Source: Polaribacter sp. IC073 (lineage in GTDB: Bacteria > Bacteroidota > Bacteroidia > Flavobacteriales > Flavobacteriaceae). Taken from it: a stretch of 64,000 nucleotides of DNA. The notes beneath the pieces are model-generated. The model was not told where the DNA came from, did no database searches, and saw only the letters and a list, made by a program, of their open reading frames with translations. The translations under genes were made by a program, and so were the position numbers. Shown piece by piece: positions 26,402 to 36,764 of this stretch. The stretch lies in NCBI RefSeq assembly GCF_007997075.1, contig NZ_VORS01000002.1, positions 310,001 to 374,000 on the forward strand, in the 5' to 3' direction. How positions within the stretch are numbered: the stretch's first letter is position 1; each line of letters begins with the position of its first letter.

Positions 26402-26686
26402 AAAACTCTCACCCTTTAGTTATTTTTTCTTATTAAATAAAAACCAAACCAATACCTCATTTGTTCTTAGAAATAACAACTGGTGGCTAAAAATCACCAA
26501 TAAATAAGCAAATACATTTTGAGGAGCTAAACTTTTTCCGTTTGTTAAATACACATAATTGATATTGCCTTGCGTATTCATCTTAATAAAATTAAACTTT
26601 TTTCCTTTAGCTGCCCTAATGGCCGTTTGCAAGAAGAGCTATTCCTGCAGTTGTTGGTTTTACGACCATTAGTAATAGCTCTTATT
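26402..26686 (-). pseudogene. Relic of a subtilase C-terminal CUB-like domain
   Basis: On the minus strand this stretch aligns with the last 95 or so codons of the subtilase gene at 32370-34052. Shared parts include KFNFIKMNTQGN, DYVYL/NYVYL, GKSL, and LVWFL followed by a lysine run. The copy has stop codons and frameshifts, for example where KTQKGWEFE should follow. Only the tail is present, directly downstream of the universal stress protein gene. It is a dead fragment of a paralogue or of a duplication. The gap 26244-26401 holds nothing else I can support. Confidence 0.8.
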
Positions 26687-26694
26687 TTTTTTAA

Positions 26695-27552
26695 CTATTT
26701 TACAATCCATAAAGGGACTTCCATGTCCTGGTTAAAAAGCTCTTCTGTAACGCTTCCTATAAGCAAGGAAGAAAAAGTGTTTCTCCCTTTATCTCCAACA
26801 ATAATAAGATCTACCCCAGAGTCTTCAGCTTTTGATATTAGTTTTTCTGCAATACCAATATCTCTACCTAAAATAATTTCTGAAGATAAGTCTCCTTTAA
26901 ATGCAATTCTTTTTATAAATTTCTCGTATTTTTCCTTCAAGTGACTCTCTATCTTCGAATCTAGATGTTCTTTTGGAATGTAAGGAGAGAATTGCAACGG
27001 TACATTGTATATGTGTATTGCCTTCACTTTTGCAGTAGTTGTTTCTTGTAATTTTTCAGCTACTTTAAAAACCTTATTAGAAGCATTAGAAAAATCTGTT
27101 CCTGCCCAAATGCTAGTAATCGCAGGTGTTGTATCTTTTGGAATGGACAGAATGTTGCATTTGAGTAGACGTAGTAACTTTCCGCTAACTACACCTGTAC
27201 CTCTAGATTTATTTTTATTTCCGATTAAAGCGAGCTGAATTACATATTTATCAACAATATAATTAATGAGAGATTCAGAATAAGGATCTTCTGAGATTAG
27301 TACTTCCCATGGTACTGAAGATGTGAATTTTTCTGTTATTTTTTCATTTAACTCATCTCCAATTATTTCGTCAAGATTAATATCCTTTAATTGTTCTTCA
27401 AATAATTCTGAGATTTCATATTTTTTAATATTATGCACAAAATACACTTTTTCAACCTCAAGGGATGCTGCAATAAAGGATGCATACTCAATTAAGGTGT
27501 TGTCAATATCTGAAAGGTCTAAAGCAACCAATATGTTTTTTATTTCAGTCAT
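26695..27552 (-). CDS. Universal stress protein with two UspA domains
   Basis: 285 residues made of two tandem UspA folds (about 1-145 and 146-285). The second carries the ATP-binding motif in the form GDKG-X9-GS (IIVGDKGRNTFSSLLIGSV), and the first has a weaker version (IGNKNKSRGTGVVSG). Usp proteins bind nucleotides and aid stress survival in the cytoplasm. It follows the BCCT transporter gene by eight bases, so the two are cotranscribed; Usp proteins are known as partners or regulators of osmolyte transporters such as TeaD with TeaABC. A regulatory role on the transporter is inference. Confidence 0.88.
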   Translation of the reverse strand: MTEIKNILVALDLSDIDNTLIEYASFIAASLEVEKVYFVHNIKKYEISELFEEQLKDINLDEIIGDELNEKITEKFTSSVPWEVLISEDPYSESLINYIVDKYVIQLALIGNKNKSRGTGVVSGKLLRLLKCNILSIPKDTTPAITSIWAGTDFSNASNKVFKVAEKLQETTTAKVKAIHIYNVPLQFSPYIPKEHLDSKIESHLKEKYEKFIKRIAFKGDLSSEIILGRDIGIAEKLISKAEDSGVDLIIVGDKGRNTFSSLLIGSVTEELFNQDMEVPLWIVK

Positions 27553-27560
27553 TATTCGAA

Positions 27561-29186
27561 TTATTTAGTATTGTTTTCCTTATTTATATTTCGTTTTTTA
27601 ACGATGGTAGAAACTATTTCCTCATAATTTTCTAGTTCTTTTTGAGACTCTCGTTTTTTTAGTTTCCGCATATCTTCGCTTAAACCTTTGTACAGTGAAA
27701 AGCACATGACTATTAAAATTATAGCAAAGGGTAAACCGGTTACAATAGTAGCTGTTTGAAGTGCTTGTAACCCACCACCTATAAGAAGAACAGCTGCAAC
27801 ACCACCTTCTGTAATTGCCCAAAATATTCTTTGCCCTACAGGCGCATCTATTTTACCTCCAGTGGTTAAACTATCAACTACCAAAGATCCAGAATCTGAA
27901 GAAGTAACAAAGAATCCTGCAATTAAAATTATGGCAATAATATTAAGAATAAATGCGAAAGGATAATCTTCTAAAAATACAAACAACGCAGTGGCAACAT
28001 TATCATTCACGGCATTTACAATAGCATCATTTCCAAGAATCGCTTCATTTATTGCAGTGCTTCCAAAAGCTGAAATCCATAAAAAAGTAACAACAGAAGG
28101 TACTAATAAAACACCCAAAATAAACTCACGTATGGTACGTCCTTTGGAGATACGAGCAATAAACATTCCTACAAAAGGAGACCATGCAATCCACCATCCC
28201 CAGTAAAAGATAGTCCAAGCATTTTGCCAATTAGAACCGGTGTAACTTTCTGTCCAGGTAGAAATTTCAAGTAAACTAGATAAGTAATTCCCGGTATTTT
28301 GTACAAAAGATTTAAAGATAAAGATGGTTGGTCCTAATATTAGTACTATCAGTAGAAATAGCACTGCTATTCTCATATTCCATTCACTCAAAACTCTCAC
28401 TCCTTTATCTACTCCCAAGACTACTGAAATAGTAGCAATTAAGGTGATTCCTCCAATTAAAATAACTTGAGTTAAGACACCGCTATCTATTCCAAAGAGG
28501 TGATGTAATCCTGCAGCAATTTGTTGCACACCCATACCCAAGGAAGTTGCTAGACCAAATAAAGTGGCTAGTACAGCAAAGATGTCTATAGCATCTCCAA
28601 TTTTCCCATAAATTTTATCTCCTAAAAAGGGATAAAAAACAGATCTAATAGTAAGTGGAAGTCCGCGAGAATATGTAAAATACGCCAGAGACAACCCTAC
28701 AAGTGCATATACTGCCCAAGCATGCAAACCCCAGTGCAAAAATGTAAATTTCATAGCTTCTTTAGCGGCTTCGGCAGTTTCACCTACTGCCATCGGAGGA
28801 CTTAGAAAATGATAAATAGGTTCTGAAATACTCCAAAACAACAACCCAATTCCCATTCCTGCGCTAAATAACATCGCAAACCAAGAAAGGGTTTTAAATT
28901 CGGGTTTTGCAGTTTGTCCTCCTATCCTTAACTGCCCAAATTTACTAAAGGCCAAATAAATCATAAATATTAGAAACACATTTACGCTTAATATAAAAAA
29001 CCAACCTGCCTTATTTGCTACAAAATTTTGAATTGCTGTAAATTGTTGTTCAGCCTTGTCTTTAAACATCAAGGTTAATGTTATAATGATGATGATAGTA
29101 ATTGCAGAGGTGAAAAATACAGGCCCATTCACGTCCAATCCAAAAATGGATTTTTTTTCATCACTTCTTATAATTTTCTTGGCCAT
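27561..29186 (-). CDS. BCCT-family betaine/carnitine/choline transporter
   Basis: 541 residues with 12 expected membrane helices. BCCT proteins import quaternary ammonium compounds such as glycine betaine, driven by sodium or protons. Family landmarks are FSAGMGIGLLFWSISEP (helix 2-3) and the Trp-rich substrate segment YWGWWIAWSPFVGMFIARIS (about 330-350). A charged C-terminal tail of about 35 residues (from LKKRESQKE) may sense osmotic state, as in BetP, but that is only suggested. It lies between a porin-like gene and a Usp gene in one operon, which supports an osmoprotection role. Confidence 0.93.
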   Translation of the reverse strand: MAKKIIRSDEKKSIFGLDVNGPVFFTSAITIIIIITLTLMFKDKAEQQFTAIQNFVANKAGWFFILSVNVFLIFMIYLAFSKFGQLRIGGQTAKPEFKTLSWFAMLFSAGMGIGLLFWSISEPIYHFLSPPMAVGETAEAAKEAMKFTFLHWGLHAWAVYALVGLSLAYFTYSRGLPLTIRSVFYPFLGDKIYGKIGDAIDIFAVLATLFGLATSLGMGVQQIAAGLHHLFGIDSGVLTQVILIGGITLIATISVVLGVDKGVRVLSEWNMRIAVLFLLIVLILGPTIFIFKSFVQNTGNYLSSLLEISTWTESYTGSNWQNAWTIFYWGWWIAWSPFVGMFIARISKGRTIREFILGVLLVPSVVTFLWISAFGSTAINEAILGNDAIVNAVNDNVATALFVFLEDYPFAFILNIIAIILIAGFFVTSSDSGSLVVDSLTTGGKIDAPVGQRIFWAITEGGVAAVLLIGGGLQALQTATIVTGLPFAIILIVMCFSLYKGLSEDMRKLKKRESQKELENYEEIVSTIVKKRNINKENNTK

Positions 29187-29249
29187 AATAATTTTGTTTT
29201 TAATTATAATTTAATTTTTATAAGAGTTTTAAATCTTCTTTAATAAATA

Positions 29250-30401
29250 CTAAAAATAGTACCCAATATTAATATTAAATCTTGCTTCCCATTTGGCATC
29301 AGAATTTCCTTTTGCAAAATCGTCTACAAAATTGCCACCCAACCAAGAGTGATTATAACCAGCTGCATAATCAAAATAGGTATATACATTTCCGGCAGAA
29401 ACTAAAACTCCTGTAACATTCATATAGGAGTCTGTAAATTCGGATATATTTTTCTCCATATAAGCAAAATCGTTATAAAACTGCAAATTTGTAATAGGCC
29501 CAAATTTTACGGGAACGTTTCTAGAAAACCCTAAACTATACATCTTAAAATCGGCAGCAACCTGATAAGGAGCTCCATAAGCAGCCATAGAAATTACATC
29601 TCTAGTTTCTCCCGTGGCATTTTCCGGATTGTGAGCAGCAGTAATAAATTGTGCTTTTACATTCCATTTTCCTTTGTTTAGTTCGTAATGAATGGCAACT
29701 GCAGAGTGATCTCCTACTTGTTCGGTATCTAGATTATACAAGCCCCCGTATTGAACAGAAGCCCCGAGTCTGCTTGCAGATTTTTCTCCAAATTTGTAAA
29801 GAAACTTTCCGTTGAATTGATTTATTTCTTTATTTCTTCCTGCAACGTCGTACGAGTATCGGCTTGGAGAAACTTCTGTATTGTTACCAAATCTCAATTC
29901 TTCTGCATTTTTAAAGAATGCCAACTGATATTCAAAGGTATCACCTGTATGCATGTACTTGATACCCATGTCGTGATCATCTTCCATTCCTACATAATAC
30001 GTCAGGTTAAAAAACCAGTTATGAGAATTATATTGTTGAATTCCAAAAGGAACTTGTGTTAACCCCAACTGAACTTGATTTTTTTCACTAAAGTTGTAAC
30101 CTAGCCAACCTTGTTTTAGCATTCCACCTCCAAAACCCTCTGAATATAACCGATACTCAACATTTAGCTTGATTCCTTTGTAAGCTCCTTTCGCATTTAT
30201 TCTGAACATATCGTAACCAAAATCACCACCACGTTTTTTTTGACCGTCTTTCCAAGAAGACAAATTATAGTTAAAACGCAGTGCCCCACCAATTTTGATC
30301 TCTGGCTTATCTTGCGCTTTTACAGAAAAAAGTAGCAGAAATGATAAGGTTAAAAAGTATAAAGTTTTTGAAAATTGTAAGCACGTAATTAGTTTTGTCA
30401 T
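29250..30401 (-). CDS. Outer-membrane beta-barrel porin-like protein
   Basis: 383 residues. The signal peptide ends near VKAQ (about residue 29). The mature chain is built of alternating amphipathic strands rich in Tyr, Gly and Phe (for example GGALRFNYNLSSW, NVEYRLYSEGFGGG, LGLTQVPFGIQQY) and closes with Phe in IGYYF, the usual end of an outer-membrane barrel. It resembles the phosphate-selective porin O/P superfamily broadly. Because it is first in an operon with a BCCT transporter (63 bases later), it may admit betaine-like solutes through the outer membrane; this is inference. Confidence 0.75.
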   Translation of the reverse strand: MTKLITCLQFSKTLYFLTLSFLLLFSVKAQDKPEIKIGGALRFNYNLSSWKDGQKKRGGDFGYDMFRINAKGAYKGIKLNVEYRLYSEGFGGGMLKQGWLGYNFSEKNQVQLGLTQVPFGIQQYNSHNWFFNLTYYVGMEDDHDMGIKYMHTGDTFEYQLAFFKNAEELRFGNNTEVSPSRYSYDVAGRNKEINQFNGKFLYKFGEKSASRLGASVQYGGLYNLDTEQVGDHSAVAIHYELNKGKWNVKAQFITAAHNPENATGETRDVISMAAYGAPYQVAADFKMYSLGFSRNVPVKFGPITNLQFYNDFAYMEKNISEFTDSYMNVTGVLVSAGNVYTYFDYAAGYNHSWLGGNFVDDFAKGNSDAKWEARFNINIGYYF

Positions 30402-30892
30402 TATTTTAAATTCAACAAATTATAGGAAAATTTAGAGTGTCTATTTTAGAAAATAAACAAGGTATATACATAATATAATTTTAAGATTAAGGTAACACCT
30501 TGTTAGTCAATGTTTAGCGATTATCTTAAAAATGCAAATATATAATACTTTTAAGAAGTAAGCAACAAAAAAGGAGTTTACTCGGATACGGACTAGTAGT
30601 AGACTAAAAAATATAAAGATCACATTATCAAGTAATAAGGTATTTAATCAGACAATGATTATGTGTTAATAGTTGAAATTTAATTGCTGATTATTCTAAC
30701 GAATGAGAATAAAAATAAGACTTCTGTTGTAAAAAGTACAGAAACTTAAGAAATTGATTTGATTAGGGTATAAAAATAATGATTTATATATTCTGTTATT
30801 TTCTACAACAATTTTTTTAATAAATATTTCGATATAGGACTTAAACAGCAATATTTATTTAATAACTTTTATTGACGATACAATCAAGAACC
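30402..30892. other. Intergenic region upstream of the porin operon
   Basis: About 490 bases of AT-rich DNA. It should hold the promoter of the porin/BCCT/Usp operon on the minus strand, but no clean -33/-7 pair is visible. One small hairpin, aaggtaacacctt at about 30489, is seen. No gene-like frame is present. Confidence 0.4.
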
Positions 30893-30958
30893 TTATAATA
30901 ATACCGTCATTTCTTCTTTTACAATTACATTATTTCGCTCTTTATTAAAATTGGTACT
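30893..30958 (-). pseudogene. Relic of an M1 aminopeptidase C-terminus
   Basis: Read on the minus strand with its stop at 30893-30895, the last 22 codons give NKERNNVIVKEEM and a final LL. The intact M1 gene at 36765-39206 ends NKERNIAIVKEGM and also LL, then stop. The match includes the preceding Ser/Asn residues and then fades. No upstream part of the gene is present before the FAD gene end at 30987. It is a short remnant of a lost paralogue or of a local duplication. Confidence 0.7.
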
Positions 30959-30986
30959 TATTTTATACCCTGCCTTTCCTTCAATT

Positions 30987-32240
30987 TTAAGAAATAGTAT
31001 TCGATATTGTTTCGATAACACCAAGTGCAGCTCTTTCACCAGAAATCATAGCTGCATTTAAAGATCCATTTAACTGGGCGTCTCCTGCTAAAAACACCTG
31101 CGTTGTTAAACGAGTTTCAGATGGCAGCATTTCATATTGTAAGTTAGTAAGTTTTGGCAATGCCATTGGTATTTTATACCGTTTTATAAATGTACAAGAA
31201 TCAATACTGCAATATTCTTTGAGTTCTTTTTTTACTTCTGCTACAAGTTTTTCTTCTGAAAGGTTTTTAGAATCTATAATGGTTACAGATAATAATTCTT
31301 TATCTGTTTTGGTAACTGTTTTTAAACTTGTATGGTAAAAAATATTATTTATTAATGTATTTTCTTTAGGAATAAGACCAATCAATTTCTTCTGAATGAT
31401 TCTGTTTTCTGTTTCGAAATATAACGTGTCACAAGATTTCCAATTGGTAGCTTGATTTTTTAAGTTTGAAATTAAATTACTTGCATCTGCGGTAATTATC
31501 GAAAAATGACTTTCTAGTTTTTCTCCATTAGTAAGAGTTACTATTCCATCTTTTATAGCTGCAACTTTTGTATTGAATAGGAAAGTTGTGTTATTTAGAT
31601 TTTGTTGCAACTGATTAGGAATTGCCTGTATTCCTGCTTTCGGAATTGCAGCATCTCCTTCACCAAACATTTTATAGACAAACTCAAACATTCTGCTCGA
31701 TGTTTCTAATTCTGATTCTAGAAAAATACCACTAAAAAAAGGTTTGAAAAATTCTGAAATCATTTTATCTGAAAAACCATAATTTTTTAAATACGAATGG
31801 GTAGATTGTTCTTTATCAGTAAAAATAGATGCTACCTTTTTTTTCTTTAGGTAACTGTTCAGTTTTAATATTTTAAGCTTGTCGGAAAAGTTTCCAATTC
31901 CAGAAAATAGTGTAGAAAACAACAAAGAGAAATCTCTTAAAGGGTCTCCAATTATTTTTTGTTCCTTATTTTTAAAAATGGAAGCTCCCGGTAAAAAACG
32001 TTGCAATTCTAACGATTTAAAATCGAGGTATTTTTGAGCTGCAGGATATGCCGTTAGTAAAACTTGAAAACCATGATCTAATTGAAATCCATTTACAATA
32101 TCGGTCTTTACTCTTCCACCAACTGTATCTGTAGCTTCTATAATAACAGGTGAAAAACCATTGTTTTCTAAAACTCTAGCAGCTACAAGACCACTAACAC
32201 CAGCACCAACAATATGTATTTTATACTCTTTATTAATCAT
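30987..32240 (-). CDS. FAD-dependent oxidoreductase, amine-oxidase/desaturase-like
   Basis: 417 residues. The N-terminal FAD-binding Rossmann motif is IVGAGVSGLVAA (Gly12, Gly14, Gly17), followed by VIIEATDTVGGRVKTD, the typical GGR region of the amine oxidase/protoporphyrinogen oxidase/phytoene desaturase superfamily. The C-terminus has the second FAD stretch VFLAGDAQLNGSLNAAMISG. Substrate residues are not recognised and no pathway gene is adjacent, so the reaction is unknown. It lies 129 bases after the subtilase gene with a strong terminator between, so it probably has its own promoter. Confidence 0.82.
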   Translation of the reverse strand: MINKEYKIHIVGAGVSGLVAARVLENNGFSPVIIEATDTVGGRVKTDIVNGFQLDHGFQVLLTAYPAAQKYLDFKSLELQRFLPGASIFKNKEQKIIGDPLRDFSLLFSTLFSGIGNFSDKLKILKLNSYLKKKKVASIFTDKEQSTHSYLKNYGFSDKMISEFFKPFFSGIFLESELETSSRMFEFVYKMFGEGDAAIPKAGIQAIPNQLQQNLNNTTFLFNTKVAAIKDGIVTLTNGEKLESHFSIITADASNLISNLKNQATNWKSCDTLYFETENRIIQKKLIGLIPKENTLINNIFYHTSLKTVTKTDKELLSVTIIDSKNLSEEKLVAEVKKELKEYCSIDSCTFIKRYKIPMALPKLTNLQYEMLPSETRLTTQVFLAGDAQLNGSLNAAMISGERAALGVIETISNTIS

Positions 32241-32305
32241 GTATTTTACTTTTAATCCTTATATAAAAGATATCACCATCAAATTTACATTAATACTTGT
32301 ATAAA

Positions 32306-32338
32306 AAAAAGACTTAAAATATAATTTTAAGTCTTTTT
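32306..32338 (-). terminator. Rho-independent terminator after the subtilase operon
   Basis: A perfect 15-base stem, aaaaagacttaaaat (32306-32320) and attttaagtcttttt (32324-32338), with A/T runs on both sides. It lies just after the subtilase stop on the minus strand. Confidence 0.85.
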
Positions 32339-32369
32339 AAGAATTGAAAAATGGTATTTAAAATTAGAT

Positions 32370-34044
32370 TTAATCTATAAATTCATATTCAAACTCCCAC
32401 CCTTTTTGTGTTTTTTTCTTATCAGATAAAAACCAAACCAATACATCATTTGTATTAGAAATAACTACTGGTGGCTTAGAATTTCCACTAAATTTAGCAA
32501 ATATGTTTTTAGGTATTAAGCTTTTACCATCTGCTAAGTAAACATAATCAACATTTCCCTGTGTATTCATCTTAATAAAATTGAACTTAATTTTTTTCCC
32601 TTTAGGTGCTGTAATTTGCCATTTACAAGAAGATTTATTACTATAGTTATTGGTTTTACTACCATCACTAACTGTTCCTTTTTTATCATTTAGATAGGTA
32701 ATATCTCTGCAATATAAAGTTGTAGAATCTATTGTTTTTGCGGCATAAGAAATTGTAAATAGATCTTTCTTCTTAAGTTTGCCTAATGTCTTAATAGAAA
32801 ATGTTTTATTTGGGATAAATATTTTTTCTGGTATTTTTTCAAACGAGTACTTTTTCCAAAGTGTATCTTTTAGAAAAATATGAAAACTTTTTTTAGATTT
32901 CTTTTTTACATGGTTAACATTTGGTTTTATTAAATAACCTTCTAAACTTACCAAAGAATTCACTTTTAATAATTGATTATTATTTTGATTGGTCCAAATT
33001 AAAGTTGCTTTAGATTTTGTAAAATCTTGATATTCTAAAGGTTTTTCTAATGCAATTAGCGCCCTTTTTACATTAACACTTCCTGCACCTAATAAACCCT
33101 TAAAATTAATATCTTTTGAATTTAATATGGCTGAATTAGTTAAAATTGTTTCACATTCTTCTGAAGTTAATAACGGATTTTTAGTTTTTAAAATAGCAAT
33201 TACACCTGCTACTATTGCAGAAGAAGCAGAAGTTCCGTTTTCATGAAAATAAGCATTGTCTTTTGATGGATGTGCTCCTTTTACATAAACAGCAGGAGCC
33301 GTAACCACTATATTATCGCCATAATTAGCTTCTTTATATTTTTTTAAATTAGCACCAATTCCTGAAACAGCAATTACTTTATTAAAATTTGCAGGATATA
33401 GAACTTTGCGTTCATTAAAATTACCCGCTGCAGCAACAATAATTATACCTTTAGCATAAGCCTCTGCTATAATATTTTTTTCTTGCAAAGTAACATTACC
33501 ACCACTCCAAGAAAGTGAAATAATATCTGCACCGTTATCTATAGCATACTTAATTCCTAAATACCCTTTTCTTATGGCACTATTAATAGCTTTATCTTCT
33601 AAAACCTTAATTGGCATAATTTCTACAAGGTTCTCTGCCTCTTTACCATAATGTAGTTTTACAATTTGGGTAATTATACTGGCAACCCAAGTTCCGTGAT
33701 AAAAAATTGCTTCTTTACCAACTTTTATACTTACATCATTATCATTATCTGCTATATCCCAACCATAAGCATCATCTACATACCCATTACCATCATCGTC
33801 TAAAAAATTACCTGGTATTTCATTTTCTAACTTATGCAAAAATGGTTTGATAGATTTATGCGAAAGTGAAAAAGCATCATCTATTACTGCTACAGTAATT
33901 TTATGTAGCTTTTCTTTTTGTATTTTATTTTTTGGTATTTCTAACATATCAAAAGCCCATAAATCTGATAGATTTGTGGACTTTTGAGCAGTAATATTAT
34001 TTATAATAAAAATACTATTAATAAAAATAAATACTATTATTTTT

Positions 34045-34052
<8 letters not shown>
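32370..34052 (-). CDS. Secreted S8 subtilisin-like serine protease with CUB-like tail
   Basis: 560 residues. A signal peptide (to about 22, ITAQ) is followed by the peptidase S8 domain. The catalytic triad is Asp58 in VAVIDDAF, His119 in YHGTWVAS and Ser275 in NGTSASS, with oxyanion Asn211 in AAAGN. An Asp-rich loop (DDDGNGYVDD, 85-94) looks like a calcium site. The C-terminal region (about 445-560) has the paired Cys, aromatic and CKWQITAPKG pattern of a CUB domain. No propeptide or T9SS sorting domain is evident. It overlaps the collagen-like gene by eight bases, so it is translated with it and may process or act on that surface protein. A decayed copy of its tail lies at 26402-26686. Confidence 0.88.
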
Positions 34053-36011
<1,959 letters not shown>

Positions 36012-36015
<4 letters not shown>

Positions 36016-36509
36016 TTTTTAACTATTTTGAATATTTGAACTAAGTTTTGGTTGTTGATTATTTTTAAAAAATAAAATCCGATTGCTTTATTTTTCATTG
36101 AAATTAAAGAAAGTGAAGAATCAATAGTACTACTATCTACCATGGCTCCTTTAATATTATATAATTGATATTTTAGACTACCTTTTGTAAAGTTGTTCAC
36201 TTTAATATTTAAAATATCTTTAGTAGGATTCGGAAAAGGTTGTATTAACTGAACAATGCTATTATTGTCTGCATTTAATACTTTAAAAACTTCATAAGGT
36301 TGTTGTATACTAGTAGAAATTGAAGATTTACCTGATGAAGATGTAACGTTATTTATTATTTGACCGACGGAATAACTTACTTGCCCGGTATTATTTTTAC
36401 TTTCCCCATAGCTAGATAGCAATACATTTTGTGCAGATATATTAAATGCAAAAAAAAGTACCAACACAAGGGGATAAAAGTGCTTGTTACTGTAAAATTT
36501 GAGGTTCAT
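36012..36509 (-). CDS. Small secreted protein with T9SS type A sorting domain
   Basis: 165 residues. The signal peptide runs to about residue 27 (NISAQ). A short conserved-looking N-domain (GESKNNTGQVSYSVGQ, then TSIQQPYEVF) precedes a Por secretion/T9SS C-terminal sorting domain from about residue 85 (IQPFPNPTKDILNIKV, LYNIKGAMV, GFYFLKI, ending IFKIVKK). The type IX system exports such proteins across the outer membrane and can anchor them on the surface. It is first in a three-gene operon (four-base overlap with the collagen-like gene) and could anchor or cap that fibre; this is inference. Confidence 0.85.
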
Positions 36510-36597
36510 TTTTAAATAGTTTTTTAATTATTATTAAGTTAGGTGCGCTAAAAATAATTAAAAAATCTACTCTAAAACTACTTATACTTAGTTAGTT

Positions 36598-36630
36598 AAA
36601 AAAAACAGGTATTTATACCTGCTTTTTTTT
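36598..36630 (-). terminator. Bidirectional-looking terminator after the M1 aminopeptidase gene
   Basis: The stem caggtat/atacctg with loop tt is flanked by an A-run on the left and a T-run on the right. It lies between the end of the M1 gene and the start of the T9SS-domain gene, both on the minus strand, so it should end the M1 transcript. Confidence 0.75.
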
Positions 36631-36764
36631 AACCTTATTTAATGATTTGTTAATACTTGTAAATTACAAGTAATACATTATTCTAAAAGCAGTGATTATT
36701 ATGTTCTTGATATTTAAAAAGTTAAAGTATTCTTTCTAAATATATATAAGTATATGTGAAGAGA

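Noticed and set aside
26634..26683. Ten-base inverted repeat near the Usp gene end
   Set aside because: It lies in the decayed subtilase tail, has a 30-base loop, and the T-run is on the wrong side for the Usp transcript.
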